A stretch of 33,848 bases of DNA. Source: Thiofilum flexile DSM 14609. Its GTDB lineage: Bacteria > Pseudomonadota > Gammaproteobacteria > Thiotrichales > Thiotrichaceae. A program made the position numbers and the translations under genes. The notes beneath the pieces were generated by a model. It saw only the letters and a program-made list of their open reading frames with translations. It had not been told where the DNA came from and made no database searches. Where the stretch lies: NCBI RefSeq assembly GCF_000380185.1, contig NZ_KB904770.1, positions 1 through 33,848 of the forward strand. Direction: 5' to 3'. This document shows, one piece after another, positions 8,417-17,580 of the stretch (within the stretch, counting starts at the first letter, position 1; the number at the start of each line of letters is the position of its first letter).

Positions 8417-8521
8417 AAGTAATCGGGCATTTCTTCCGCAGTCGCTGTAAATACATCCCTGTACGCTACAAGGCGGCATCCTTGCCGCCAAAACTGCTCC
8501 AGAAACACCCGATTACTTTTT
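8417..8521 (+). repeat. Nested palindromic repeat element, copy 1 (terminator-like)
   Basis: The outer arms 8417-8434 and 8501-8518 are complementary at 16 of 18 positions. They enclose a 64-nt core (8437-8500) that is also present at 17462-17525 with four differences. Inside the core, GCAGT (8438-8442) pairs with ACTGC (8493-8497), GGCGGC pairs with GCCGCC (8472-8489), and TGTA-CGC-TACA can form a small hairpin. TTTTT follows the right arm, so on the plus strand the whole structure looks like a large intrinsic terminator for the GH65-pgmB unit. truA converges on it from the minus strand. Confidence 0.8.
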
Positions 8522-8539
8522 ATTAGCCACTGGAATCCA

Positions 8540-9319
8540 CTAGTTTATTAGGGGTGGTAGGCTAGGTGCAGGTAATTGAAATCGCTCTGGGTAATAAGCC
8601 TGCACAAAATATAATCCTTGTGGTGGAGCGGTCATTCCCGCTTTAGTCCGATCCTGTAGTGCCAATAACTCCGCTATCCACTCAATAGGCTTTTCACCTG
8701 TGCCTACTTTTAATAAAGATCCGACAATATTACGCACCATATGGTGTAAAAAAGCATTGGCTTTAATATCCACATACACCATTTCACCCGAACGCCAAAT
8801 AGTTAGCTCTTGAATTTCCCGTATCGCATGCCGCGCCTGACACCCAGCCGCTCGGAAACTAGAAAAATCATGTTCGCCCAAGAGTACTTGTGCCGCTTGA
8901 TGCATTGCTTTTTCATCTAAGGGGTAATAGATCCAAGCCATTTTGTGCTGAAATAATCCGGGACGTGCTAATCGATTGACAATAATATAGCGATAACGCC
9001 TAGCAAATGCCGAGAATCGGGCATGAAAATCATCTTCAATCGGTACGACCCAACGCAAAGCAATATCAGAGGGGAGTTTAGAATTAGTACCAAATAACCA
9101 ACCGCGTGGATCACGTTTAGCATCGGTATCAAAATGGATAATTTGTCCTACAGCATGCACACCACTATCGGTACGCCCGGAACAAGTCACACTGATGGGG
9201 TGTGCTGCAATACTAGACAGAGCTTGCTCGACCTGCTCTTGCACCGAAGGCGCATGACCTAATATTTGCCAACCACAATAATTAGTTCCGTCATACTCCA
9301 CACATGCCGCAAATCTCAT
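8540..9319 (-). CDS. truA: tRNA pseudouridine(38-40) synthase TruA
   Basis: The roughly 259-residue enzyme isomerises uridines 38-40 in tRNA anticodon stems. The N-terminus MRFAACVEYDGTNYCGWQ is typical; the catalytic Asp lies in CSGRTDSGVHAVGQIIHFDT near residue 51. The C-terminal half contains YYPLDEKAMHQAAQVLLGEHDFSSFRAAGC and FLHHMVRNIVGSLLKVG. An in-frame GTG three nt earlier is an alternative start; ATG at 9319 is preferred because GGGA lies 7 nt before it. The gene starts only about 15 nt after a strong terminator that follows fimV, so its transcription depends on read-through or on a promoter inside fimV. Confidence 0.95.
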   Translation of the reverse strand: MRFAACVEYDGTNYCGWQILGHAPSVQEQVEQALSSIAAHPISVTCSGRTDSGVHAVGQIIHFDTDAKRDPRGWLFGTNSKLPSDIALRWVVPIEDDFHARFSAFARRYRYIIVNRLARPGLFQHKMAWIYYPLDEKAMHQAAQVLLGEHDFSSFRAAGCQARHAIREIQELTIWRSGEMVYVDIKANAFLHHMVRNIVGSLLKVGTGEKPIEWIAELLALQDRTKAGMTAPPQGLYFVQAYYPERFQLPAPSLPPLIN

Positions 9320-9333
9320 CACATTATCCCAAT

Positions 9334-9361
9334 AAAAAAGGCCAGCCTAAGGGCTAGCCTT
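9334..9361 (-). terminator. Strong intrinsic terminator between fimV and truA
   Basis: On the minus strand, AAGGCTAGCC pairs with GGCTGGCCTT (one G-T wobble) around a CTTA loop and is followed by six T residues. It lies 24 nt after the fimV stop and ends about 12-15 nt before the truA start. Confidence 0.85.
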
Positions 9362-9384
9362 TATAACGAGTCTGAGTGAGTTTC

Positions 9385-12300
9385 TCAACCGGCTTGATGC
9401 AATAATTGCTGCGCTTCGCGGCGTTGATCGTCATTACCCTCGACTACAACTTCCTCTAAGGTAGAACGTGCACCTTCAATATCACCCATATCTAAATAAG
9501 CCCGTGCTAAATCAAGCTTAGTGCTGATATGCGCTTCATGTAGATCAATTTCTTCATCCGGTAGATCTAAGAAGGATAAGGCATCATCAATATCACCCAG
9601 CCACTCCTCCTCAGCCGGAGCACTGACAGGCGCAATATTAGCTGCAGAATTAGCTGACTTTGTATAGAAGTTGTTTTCTGGCAAAATCTTATTCAGATCA
9701 TCATCTTTAATATGCAGCGCTAAATCGGTTACTTTCTGCTTAGCAGGTGTAGGGGCCGGTGCTGTATTAATTGCTGGTGCTGGAGCGGCTGCCTGATTAG
9801 GTGCTGGTGTTCCTGTATCAGCTAAGGTTAGATTATGCTCTTTCAGCAAATCATCTAAAGCAGAAAAATCACCATCATCTAAATCATCAAAGTCGTCAAG
9901 ATTATCCGCTGCTGCTTGAGCCGGTTTGCTACCCGAACCAATCACGCCGGTCGCTAAGGCAGCTGCACCTGCTGCAGTCGCTGCTGCTGCCGCACCTAGC
10001 TTACCACCTAAGGCATCTAAACCGTCTCCCGCTGCTTTTGCGGTCGAACTCAGCGCATCCCCAGCATTACTAACCGCATTACCGACCTTATTAGCGGCAG
10101 ATTCCACGCCTAAATCTAAATCATCAAATAAATTGACTAAACCTTTCTCAGGTGTTTTAGGCTCTATGGGTAATGGATCAGTATCGAAGTCGAGACTATC
10201 TAACTCATCTAGCATACTGCTAGCCGTAGGACGCGGTGTATCCGAGTTAAGCGGCGTAGTCGCTAACTTAGGCTCATCAAAATCTAAGTCAAAATCAAAA
10301 TCATCTAACTCATCCACTAACTGAGTAGTGGTCGGTTGCTGAGCCTTCTCTGCCTCTGCTGCAGCCTTAGTATTTAGCAAACTTGCAGGTGCGGCTATCT
10401 CATTCGCATTAGGGCTAATCGCCGTAGTCGTTGCATTAGACTTTAATGGATTAGAGGTAGACAAATCTAAATCTGGTAGATCTAAATCATAGTCATCAAA
10501 ATCATCATCCTCTGCACGCAAGGCTGCATTAGCCACGGCAACTGCACCCGTTCCGGTAGCGGCTGCAACACCTGTGGCAGTAGCTATTTTATTACTAGTT
10601 AGTTCAGGAGCAACGGCTGCTGTAGCCGAATAGAGTGGATTATCTGGGCTAATCTTGCGTCCCCAGACCACAATATCATCCCATAAGCGCTGTTTATTAG
10701 CGCCTGATTGATCCATAAACTCTTGAGCCGTTTGATCAAAGGCGGCGCGATTATTAGCAGCGAAATAATTTTCTAATAATTTATGACGATACTCTAAACG
10801 CTGCGGATGTTTCTCAATGGCTTTTTTCAGCTCACTTTCTGCCTGTTGGTGTAAGCCATAGGCAATATAGACATTAGACTCCATCAGTACGTCATCCTCT
10901 TCAGGAGGTGCCGTATGTTTAACATCTAATGTGGAATCAAACGCTTTAGTACTAGTACTGCTAACCGTATCAAGTGCTGCTTCACGTACATCATGTACAT
11001 CACGCACAGGTGGTAGATCGTAGTCTGGTGCAGTATGCTTAATATCATTATCTAAATTAGCAAATACATCCACACCCTGACGTTTTTCAACCGTCTTCGG
11101 AGAGGTAACAATATCGTCCTCTAAATCGAATACGGTATCATTATTGGCAACTTTCCGCTTTCTACGTCCCAAGAAGTGCCAGAGTAAGCCTAAAAATAAT
11201 GCCCCTAACCCAGTCCCTGCCGCAATTTGGAAGAACAAAGGCGAATTCAACATACTCAGTAAATCGTTTCCACCCGCCGTCTCATTCGCAGCAGCAGTGA
11301 CGACAGGTTTCACCTCAATCGGCTTAGGCACTGCTACAGGTGCTGGAGTTGCAGGCGGAACGGTACGATTAACCATGCCATTTGCATTAGCAACCGTATT
11401 ACTCGCGGGCTGTTGCAGATTCGTAACGGTACTGCCATTGTTAGGCGGTAAGGTTGTACCATTCGTAGTAGTAGCAGGTGTACCTACATTACTAGCTGGT
11501 GTACTGACATTAGTCGGTGTTCCGGTGACGGTACTAGGTGTAGTCTTATTGCCTAGAGAATTTTGCATATCAGCCATTTGGGTATTACCCATAGCCACTA
11601 AGCGATTTTTCTTCTCTAACATTGACTCTAGGTCAGACAAGCGTGAGCGTAATTCAGTGTTTTCACGTTGGCGAGTAGAAATCGACTCACGTGTCAATGA
11701 GAGTTGTTTTTCTAACTCTTGTAAACGTGCTTGACCGGCTGCTGCAGTTGCCTTATTGCTGGATGTAGCCGCTTTATTGCCACCTAGCACTTCTAAACGT
11801 GGTTTAGTATTTTGTTTTTCTGGTACTTGAGGTGTACTTGGTTTATCTGCTTTTGCTGTTTTGGTTGGTTTAGTAGTACGAGTAGTCGGACGTTCTTGCG
11901 CTACTGTAGTGCTAGCCGCACGACCCCGGAACTCTTTCCAATCTGAATGCTGTTGACGTACCTGCTGACGTGCGGTGTTTGGAGAAACACTTTCTGCCCT
12001 TTCCATAGTAGGTGCACGTAAGACTGCTCCACGCTTGAGGCCATTAATATTATTATTAATAAAGGCTTTAGGATTAGCACGATACAGAGCGATCATCATT
12101 TGATCAGTCGTCAAATTATCTGGACGAGCTTGTTCAGCAATACCGTATAAGGTATCACCCGCTCGTACACGATAGGTACGGTTAGCGACTGCCCGACGAG
12201 CCGGACGTGCAGGTTGTTGCACTACAGGCTGTGGTTGTGCCTCCTCCATGTCTTGAGGCTGAGCTTCCATCTGACGCTGCGCTTCCATTTGGCGCTGAGC

Positions 12301-12903
12301 TTCAAGCTGGCGTTGACGCGCCGCTGCTGCTGCACGTTCACGTTGCGTAGGTTGTGGCTGCGCCTGCACTCTTTGTGCTGGAGCTGCGGTTGCAACACGA
12401 GTCTGTTGTGGCTGTTGCTGTTGTGGTGCCGGACGTGCTACCCGACCACTAGCGCTAGGTTCTGCCCGTACGGTTGCCTCTGCGGTTGCGGTACTACCCG
12501 GTTGCATGAGCACCGGTGGGTCTAACATGACCGTATATTCTTTTAATAATTGACCTTGAGGCCAACTGACTTCTACTAAAAAATTAACAAATGGCTCGTC
12601 AATAGGCGCATCGGACGATACGACAATAACGGGTTTGCCATTTCTAATATTGGTCGAAAATCGTAAGCTTTCTAGATAGGCGGGGCGGTCAATACCAACA
12701 CGGTTAAACACACTAGGAGGTGCTAGACGAACCTGTAGTTGTTGAGCTTCCTGAGCATTGGTTGAAAGCAATTCGATTTGAGCTTTCAGCGGCTGATTCA
12801 GGTTAGAGTTAGACTCAATATCGCCTAGACTCAGCGCATTGGACGCCGCCGGATAAATTCCTCCCGCGACGAACACGGCTAAACTTAGAGCCTGCTTATT
12901 CAC
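9385..12903 (-). CDS. fimV: FimV/HubP-family polar hub protein
   Basis: This large acidic protein (about 1172 residues) is a FimV/HubP homologue. Such proteins span the inner membrane, bind peptidoglycan through LysM and organise the cell pole, type IV pili or chemosensory arrays. A signal peptide leads into the FimV N-terminal domain (LSLGDIESNSNLNQPLKAQI). A Gln/Arg-rich repeat region follows (RQMEAQ units), then LysM at about 240-297 (YRVRAGDTLYGIAEQ), a coiled coil near 400-450, a membrane helix at about 554-578, Asp-rich cytoplasmic repeats, and the C-terminal FimV domain (last 55 residues, ISTKLDLARAYLDMGDIEGA). Start: GTG at 12903 has AGGGGA 6 nt upstream and leads directly into the signal peptide; the ATG 45 nt further upstream lacks this. 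It lies in the conserved leu-usg-fimV-truA order. Confidence 0.92.
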   Translation of the reverse strand: MNKQALSLAVFVAGGIYPAASNALSLGDIESNSNLNQPLKAQIELLSTNAQEAQQLQVRLAPPSVFNRVGIDRPAYLESLRFSTNIRNGKPVIVVSSDAPIDEPFVNFLVEVSWPQGQLLKEYTVMLDPPVLMQPGSTATAEATVRAEPSASGRVARPAPQQQQPQQTRVATAAPAQRVQAQPQPTQRERAAAAARQRQLEAQRQMEAQRQMEAQPQDMEEAQPQPVVQQPARPARRAVANRTYRVRAGDTLYGIAEQARPDNLTTDQMMIALYRANPKAFINNNINGLKRGAVLRAPTMERAESVSPNTARQQVRQQHSDWKEFRGRAASTTVAQERPTTRTTKPTKTAKADKPSTPQVPEKQNTKPRLEVLGGNKAATSSNKATAAAGQARLQELEKQLSLTRESISTRQRENTELRSRLSDLESMLEKKNRLVAMGNTQMADMQNSLGNKTTPSTVTGTPTNVSTPASNVGTPATTTNGTTLPPNNGSTVTNLQQPASNTVANANGMVNRTVPPATPAPVAVPKPIEVKPVVTAAANETAGGNDLLSMLNSPLFFQIAAGTGLGALFLGLLWHFLGRRKRKVANNDTVFDLEDDIVTSPKTVEKRQGVDVFANLDNDIKHTAPDYDLPPVRDVHDVREAALDTVSSTSTKAFDSTLDVKHTAPPEEDDVLMESNVYIAYGLHQQAESELKKAIEKHPQRLEYRHKLLENYFAANNRAAFDQTAQEFMDQSGANKQRLWDDIVVWGRKISPDNPLYSATAAVAPELTSNKIATATGVAAATGTGAVAVANAALRAEDDDFDDYDLDLPDLDLSTSNPLKSNATTTAISPNANEIAAPASLLNTKAAAEAEKAQQPTTTQLVDELDDFDFDLDFDEPKLATTPLNSDTPRPTASSMLDELDSLDFDTDPLPIEPKTPEKGLVNLFDDLDLGVESAANKVGNAVSNAGDALSSTAKAAGDGLDALGGKLGAAAAATAAGAAALATGVIGSGSKPAQAAADNLDDFDDLDDGDFSALDDLLKEHNLTLADTGTPAPNQAAAPAPAINTAPAPTPAKQKVTDLALHIKDDDLNKILPENNFYTKSANSAANIAPVSAPAEEEWLGDIDDALSFLDLPDEEIDLHEAHISTKLDLARAYLDMGDIEGARSTLEEVVVEGNDDQRREAQQLLHQAG

Positions 12904-13022
12904 TGCGATTCCCCTTTTATGTGTGCGACTGTTGCATCTCTGATCCATCCCCGGAATTTGACTTAGCCCTAAATTATATAATTTACGGATGAATAGTGAT
13001 TGTAATTATTATCAGTTTTTCA

Positions 13023-13051
13023 ACTATATATGAGCACGTATTGACAAGCAA
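13023..13051 (-). promoter_or_regulatory. Candidate promoter for fimV
   Basis: On the minus strand TTGCTT (13046-13051), a 17-bp spacer and TATAGT (13023-13028) lie 120 nt before the fimV GTG. It would give an untranslated leader of roughly 110 nt. Match by eye only. Confidence 0.4.
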
Positions 13052-13157
13052 TTGTCTACCTGAAGCCCCAGCTAACCATTATAAGCGAGACTAATGGCTA
13101 GATAAGCTTATTCTCACAGGAACCCATTAATTTGAGCTGAACTTTTTTAACACTGTT

Positions 13158-14174
13158 TTACCATTCTTGCACCAATAACTCCGCTATTTGTACCGCGTTT
13201 AAGGCAGCACCTTTACGTACATTATCAGCCACTACCCATAAATCAAGTCCACACGGGTGAGAATAATCTTCACGAATTCGCCCTATAAACACGGCTTCTT
13301 CATTTGCCGCCTCAGTTACAGGGGTAGGATACCCTTCGTCTTCATTCGCCTCCATGACAGTCACCCCCACCGCTTGTCGTAATAGTTCATAAGCTTGATC
13401 AGTACTCAACTTATGCTCTGTTTCGATGTGTAAGGCTAATGCATCACCAAAGAATACAGGAACCCGGACAAAAGTAGGATTTACACCCAAATGAGGGGAC
13501 ATTAGCAAGCTACGTACCTCCTGCATGAAACGGTTCTCATCGACTGTATAACCATTATCTTGCAGAGCATTAATTTGTGGCAACACATTGAAGGCTATTT
13601 GCTTGGGGTATAACTTAGTATCAATCGGACGCGCATTTAATAATTGTGCCGTTTGATTTGCCAATTCATCAATACCCGCCTTACCAGAGCTTGATACCGC
13701 CTGATAGGACGTAATATTTATGCGCGTAATTTTAGCTGCGTCATCTAATGGTTTTAAAGCCATAAGTGCTTGAATGGTAGTACTAAGCGGATTAACGAGC
13801 ATATTGTGATTTTTATACTCACTTACCGCCGCTGGATTCACCTCTGGAATGACCAAAGGCACCCCTTCCCTACCACTAAAATGACCACTTAAATCAATGA
13901 CTACACAGCCTGCTTGTGCCGCTTCCTCGCCATAGTCAGCCGCTAGATCAGCCTCGATAAAAAAGGCCAGCTCCACCGTGGTGAAATCAAAGGCCTCAAT
14001 ATCCTGCACATCCAAGGTTCGACGACCAAAATCAACGTCCTCATCCCAAAAGGAAACCTTAGCCAAAGCATTGAGCTTTTCTATGGGAAAGTTACGCTCA
14101 GCGAGTAATTCCATCAAGGTCTCACCCACTAAGGTTTTAGCACCTACTACGGCTACCGTATATTTTCTGATCAT
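13158..14174 (-). CDS. usg: Usg-type aspartate-semialdehyde dehydrogenase paralogue without the catalytic Cys
   Basis: The protein (338 residues from the ATG at 14174) has the aspartate-semialdehyde dehydrogenase fold: a Rossmann start VAVVGAKTLVGETLMELL and the dimer domain with RVPVFFGDALALHIETE. The catalytic motif NPNCSTIQ of true Asd enzymes is NPLSTTIQ here, with Ser131 where Cys should be, and the GHS of RVPVFxGHS is GDA. It is therefore unlikely to be an active dehydrogenase and fits the Usg paralogue found between leuB/asd and fimV in other gammaproteobacteria, whose role is unknown. Start: ATG at 14174, with AGGA about 11 nt upstream and 14 nt after the leuB stop; a longer in-frame extension overlaps leuB and is not conserved-looking. 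It is probably the last gene of the leu operon. Confidence 0.88.
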   Translation of the reverse strand: MIRKYTVAVVGAKTLVGETLMELLAERNFPIEKLNALAKVSFWDEDVDFGRRTLDVQDIEAFDFTTVELAFFIEADLAADYGEEAAQAGCVVIDLSGHFSGREGVPLVIPEVNPAAVSEYKNHNMLVNPLSTTIQALMALKPLDDAAKITRINITSYQAVSSSGKAGIDELANQTAQLLNARPIDTKLYPKQIAFNVLPQINALQDNGYTVDENRFMQEVRSLLMSPHLGVNPTFVRVPVFFGDALALHIETEHKLSTDQAYELLRQAVGVTVMEANEDEGYPTPVTEAANEEAVFIGRIREDYSHPCGLDLWVVADNVRKGAALNAVQIAELLVQEW

Positions 14175-14188
14175 CGTTCCTATTTTCC

Positions 14189-15268
14189 TTACGCTCTCAA
14201 TGCTGCAACCACCGCATCGCCCATCTGTGCTGTACCTACGTGCTGACACCCTTCGGTATAAATATCACCCGTGCGAATGCCTTGACTCAGTACTCGCTTG
14301 ACCGCACCTTCAATGCGCTCGGCTAATTGCGGCGCATTTAAGCTATAACGCAACATCATGGCTACCGATAAGATCGTTGCCAAGGGGTTTGCAATACCTT
14401 TGCCTGCAATATCAGGGGCAGAACCATGAATCGGCTCGTACATGCCAACACTCGATTCATTAAGCGAAGCAGAGGGCAACATACCAATGGAACCTGTGAG
14501 CATGGCAGCCGCATCGGATAAAATATCGCCGAAAATATTACCAGTGACTATAACGTCAAATTGTTTAGGGGCGCGGACTAATTGCATTGCTGCATTATCC
14601 ACATACATATGACTTAATTCCACATCTGGATAATCTTTACTCATCTCCGTCACAATTTCACGCCATAGCTCGGTGGCTTCTAGCACATTGGCCTTATCTA
14701 CCGAACAGAGTTTTTTATTGCGCTTCTGTGCCGTTTCAAAACCTGTCTTGGCAATTCGTCTAATCTCTGATTCAGTATAGACCATGGTATTAAAACCACG
14801 CCGTTCTCCGGAGGGTAATACTTCAATGCCACGCGGTTGACCAAAATAAATATCGCCCGTTAATTCACGCACAATCATAATATCTAGATTAGCCACTAAT
14901 TCCGGTTTCAATGAAGAGGCATTTGCTAACTCTTCATATAAAATCGCAGGGCGCAAATTAGCGTATAAACCTAAATCAGAGCGAATCGCCAATAATCCAC
15001 GCTCAGGACGTAAAGAACGCTCTAATTTGTCATATTTAGCCCCCCCCACAGCCCCTAATAAAATAGCATCAGCTTTTTTAGCTAAGGCTTGGGTCGACTC
15101 TGGATAAGGCTTACCTTCAGCATCATAAGCTGACCCGCCAATATGCGCATGCTCTAATTCAAAAGCCAGACTACCCTCATCTTTAAAGACATTCAGTACT
15201 TTCAATGCCTCAGCCACAATCTCCGGCCCAATACCATCACCTGGTAATACTAAAATCTTACTTGTCAT
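14189..15268 (-). CDS. leuB: 3-isopropylmalate dehydrogenase LeuB
   Basis: The 359-residue enzyme oxidatively decarboxylates 3-isopropylmalate with NAD in leucine synthesis. Signatures are [22 protein letters not shown] at the N-terminus, [11 protein letters not shown], the substrate-binding [36 protein letters not shown], the catalytic Lys/Asp region [18 protein letters not shown], and [11 protein letters not shown] near the C-terminus. Length is normal. It lies 14 nt after leuD and 14 nt before the usg-like gene, consistent with one leuCDB-usg transcript. Confidence 0.97.
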   Translation of the reverse strand: MTSKILVLPGDGIGPEIVAEALKVLNVFKDEGSLAFELEHAHIGGSAYDAEGKPYPESTQALAKKADAILLGAVGGAKYDKLERSLRPERGLLAIRSDLGLYANLRPAILYEELANASSLKPELVANLDIMIVRELTGDIYFGQPRGIEVLPSGERRGFNTMVYTESEIRRIAKTGFETAQKRNKKLCSVDKANVLEATELWREIVTEMSKDYPDVELSHMYVDNAAMQLVRAPKQFDVIVTGNIFGDILSDAAAMLTGSIGMLPSASLNESSVGMYEPIHGSAPDIAGKGIANPLATILSVAMMLRYSLNAPQLAERIEGAVKRVLSQGIRTGDIYTEGCQHVGTAQMGDAVVAALRA

Positions 15269-15282
15269 AACCCATTACTCTT

Positions 15283-15921
15283 TTAATTAAATAACCAAGG
15301 TGCTGCTAATCGACGCTTAGCCTCATATGCTTTAATGTCATTCGCATGCTGCAAGGTCAAACCAATATCATCTAAACCATTTAATAAGCAGTACTTGCGA
15401 AATTCATCAACCTCAAAACTAAAAGCCCGACCACTAGGCGTACTCACGGTTTGAGCTGCTAAATCAATTGCTAAGGGATAACCGTTTTGTGCAGCCGTTT
15501 CTTTAAATAATTGATCAACGACTTCCGTCGGTAAAACAATAGGAAGTAGCCCGCTTTTAAAGCTGTTATTAAAGAATATATCGGCAAAACTCGGCGCAAT
15601 AACCACGCGAATACCGTAATCATCCAATGCCCACACCGCATGCTCACGTGATGAGCCGCAGCCAAAGTTTTCCCGCGCAATCAAGACTGATCCACCTTGA
15701 TATTGCGGAAAATTCAGCACGAAATCGGGGTTAATACGGCGCTTTGAGTGATCCATACCCGGCTCACCCGCATCTAAATAACGCCAGTCATCAAATAAAT
15801 TAGGACCAAAGCCAGTACGTAAAATTGATTTTAAATACTGCTTAGGAATAATTGCATCGGTATCGACATTAGCACGATCCAAGGGAATCACTTTGCCAGT
15901 ATGTACGGTAAATTTTTCCAT
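15283..15921 (-). CDS. leuD: 3-isopropylmalate dehydratase small subunit LeuD
   Basis: This 212-residue subunit pairs with LeuC to isomerise 2- to 3-isopropylmalate. Typical segments are [45 protein letters not shown] (the flexible loop forming the active-site lid) and [23 protein letters not shown]. The start ATG overlaps the leuC stop codon by one base (TAATG), a sign of translational coupling that ensures equal subunit amounts. Confidence 0.97.
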   Translation of the reverse strand: MEKFTVHTGKVIPLDRANVDTDAIIPKQYLKSILRTGFGPNLFDDWRYLDAGEPGMDHSKRRINPDFVLNFPQYQGGSVLIARENFGCGSSREHAVWALDDYGIRVVIAPSFADIFFNNSFKSGLLPIVLPTEVVDQLFKETAAQNGYPLAIDLAAQTVSTPSGRAFSFEVDEFRKYCLLNGLDDIGLTLQHANDIKAYEAKRRLAAPWLFN

Positions 15922-17324
15922 TATAAAGTCCTCACATCCACAAAGTGACCCGTAACAGCGGCCGCGGCAGCCATTTCAGGGCTAACCAGATGAGTACGCC
16001 CCCCCTGCCCTTGACGACCTTCAAAATTACGATTCGAGGTCGATGCACAACGCTCCCCCGGCTCCAAGCGATCGGCATTCATAGCCAAGCACATAGAGCA
16101 ACCCGGCTCACGCCATTCAAAGCCTGCCTCACGGAAAATTTTATCCAATCCCTCACGCTCGGCTTGAGCCTTGACTAAACCCGAACCCGGAACAACCATG
16201 GCTAGTTTAATATTACTCGCTACTTTGCGCCCTTTAGCAACGGCGGCGGCTGCGCGTAAGTCCTCAATACGTGAGTTAGTACAAGAGCCAATAAACACTT
16301 TATCGACCGCAATCGTATTGATCGGTTGATTTGCTGCTAGACCCATGTATTTTAAGGCAGCGCGGATACTATTGGCTTTAGTACTGTCGGATTCTTGCTC
16401 AGGGTCTGGGGTCATGCCACTGACGGCTACCACCATTTCGGGTGAAGTTCCCCAAGTGACTTGGGGTTGAATACTTGCGGCATCTAGCGTGATTTCTAAG
16501 TCAAATACTGCATCAGCATCCGAGTGTAAATCTTGCCATGCAGTGACTGCTTTGTCCCAATCCTCCCCTTTAGGGGCATAAGGACGACCTTTAACATAGG
16601 CAATCGTGGTGTCATCCACCGCAATCATACCGGCACGAGCGCCACCCTCAATCGCCATATTACAGACTGTCATGCGCCCTTCCATCGATAGGTCTCGAAT
16701 AGCTTCACCAGCAAACTCTATAGCATAGCCCGTTCCGCCTGCAGTACCGATTTTGCCAATAATCGCGAGCACGATGTCTTTAGCCGTGACACCTTTGCCG
16801 ACTTTGCCCGCCACGTTGACACGCATATTTTTCATTTTTTTCTGAATTAAGCATTGTGTTGCCATCACATGCTCAACCTCAGACGTACCAATACCATGCG
16901 CTAAGGCACCAAAAGCACCGTGGGTTGAAGTATGTGAATCACCACAGACTACAGTCATACCGGGCAAAGTAGCGCCCTGCTCTGGCCCCATGACATGCAC
17001 AATACCCTGACGTGGATCACCTAAATTAAATTCCGTCACACCAAAATCACGGCAATTCTTATCAAGCGTTTCCACCTGCAAACGTGATACCGGATCGGTG
17101 ATACCTTTGTCTAAATCTTTAGTAGGAATATTATGATCAGGCACCGCTAGCATCGAGCTAGTACGCCACGGTTGACGCTGTGCGATTTTTAAGCCTTCAA
17201 ACGCTTGGGGGGAGGTCACTTCATGTACTAAGTGACGGTCGATATAAAGTAAACACGTTCCATCCGCTTCACGACGAACTACGTGAGCGTCAAAAACTTT
17301 ATCGTAAAGTGTTTTGCCTGCCAC
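15921..17324 (-). CDS. leuC: 3-isopropylmalate dehydratase large subunit LeuC
   Basis: The large subunit (467 residues from the GTG start) carries the [4Fe-4S] cluster of isopropylmalate isomerase, an aconitase-family enzyme. Cluster ligands are visible in [16 protein letters not shown] and in [11 protein letters not shown]; the substrate-binding [21 protein letters not shown] is also present. I chose the GTG at 17324 because GAGGGAG lies 6 nt upstream and it gives [15 protein letters not shown] at the N-terminus with the usual family length; in-frame ATGs 15 and 33 nt further upstream would add residues not usual for the family. It is the first gene of the leu operon and is divergent from the LysR gene at 17581. 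Confidence 0.96.
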   Translation of the reverse strand: MAGKTLYDKVFDAHVVRREADGTCLLYIDRHLVHEVTSPQAFEGLKIAQRQPWRTSSMLAVPDHNIPTKDLDKGITDPVSRLQVETLDKNCRDFGVTEFNLGDPRQGIVHVMGPEQGATLPGMTVVCGDSHTSTHGAFGALAHGIGTSEVEHVMATQCLIQKKMKNMRVNVAGKVGKGVTAKDIVLAIIGKIGTAGGTGYAIEFAGEAIRDLSMEGRMTVCNMAIEGGARAGMIAVDDTTIAYVKGRPYAPKGEDWDKAVTAWQDLHSDADAVFDLEITLDAASIQPQVTWGTSPEMVVAVSGMTPDPEQESDSTKANSIRAALKYMGLAANQPINTIAVDKVFIGSCTNSRIEDLRAAAAVAKGRKVASNIKLAMVVPGSGLVKAQAEREGLDKIFREAGFEWREPGCSMCLAMNADRLEPGERCASTSNRNFEGRQGQGGRTHLVSPEMAAAAAVTGHFVDVRTL

Positions 17325-17373
17325 AAGAGTCTCCCTCATTGAATAATTGATGAACATTAGCCTAACAGCTTAA

Positions 17374-17436
17374 TATGAATAAATAAAATTCATAATTTTC
17401 ATATTATGCATTCCAAAATAGAATAGATAACTATTC
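17374..17436. promoter_or_regulatory. Cluster of ATTC/GAAT dyads between leuC and the LysR gene
   Basis: TATGAAT (17374-17380) and ATTCATA (17388-17394) form a perfect 7-bp inverted repeat with a 7-bp spacer. GAATAG-ATAA-CTATTC (17421-17436) is a second perfect dyad, and a further ATTC half-site lies at 17410-17413. Clustered dyads between a LysR gene and its divergent neighbour are where such regulators normally bind. The canonical T-N11-A spacing is not exact, so the assignment is an inference. Confidence 0.5.
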
Positions 17437-17437
17437 A

Positions 17438-17547
17438 ACAAAGGTCGGTGGGTATGACTTTCGCAGTCGCTGTGAATACATCCTTGTACGCTACAAGACG
17501 GCATCCTTGCCGCCAAGACTGCTCCAGTCATACCCACCGACCTTTGT
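17438..17547. repeat. Nested palindromic repeat element, copy 2
   Basis: The outer arms 17438-17459 and 17526-17547 are perfectly complementary over 22 bp. They enclose the same 64-nt core as the copy at 8417-8521 (here 17462-17525, four differences), with the same 2-nt gap between left arm and core. The arm sequences of the two copies are unrelated. This copy lies between divergent leuC and the LysR gene, ending 33 nt before the latter's start. No T run follows the right arm. Confidence 0.8.
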
Positions 17548-17580
17548 CTCACTACGAACTACTCATCACGGATGTAATTA

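Noticed and set aside
9801-12525. Long open frames on the plus strand opposite fimV
   Set aside because: They mirror the Ala/Pro/Thr/Asp-rich low-complexity coding of fimV and have compositions (Leu/Ser/Val runs) expected of antisense frames; no ribosome sites or domains seen.
13158-14249. Active aspartate-semialdehyde dehydrogenase (asd) with a longer N-terminus
   Set aside because: The catalytic Cys is Ser131 and the extra 25 residues upstream of 14174 overlap leuB; Usg-type is the better reading.
17376-17388. Canonical LysR T-N11-A box in the leuC-LysR region
   Set aside because: A T and an A are 12 positions apart but they are not symmetrical within the dyad; only the dyads themselves are reported.
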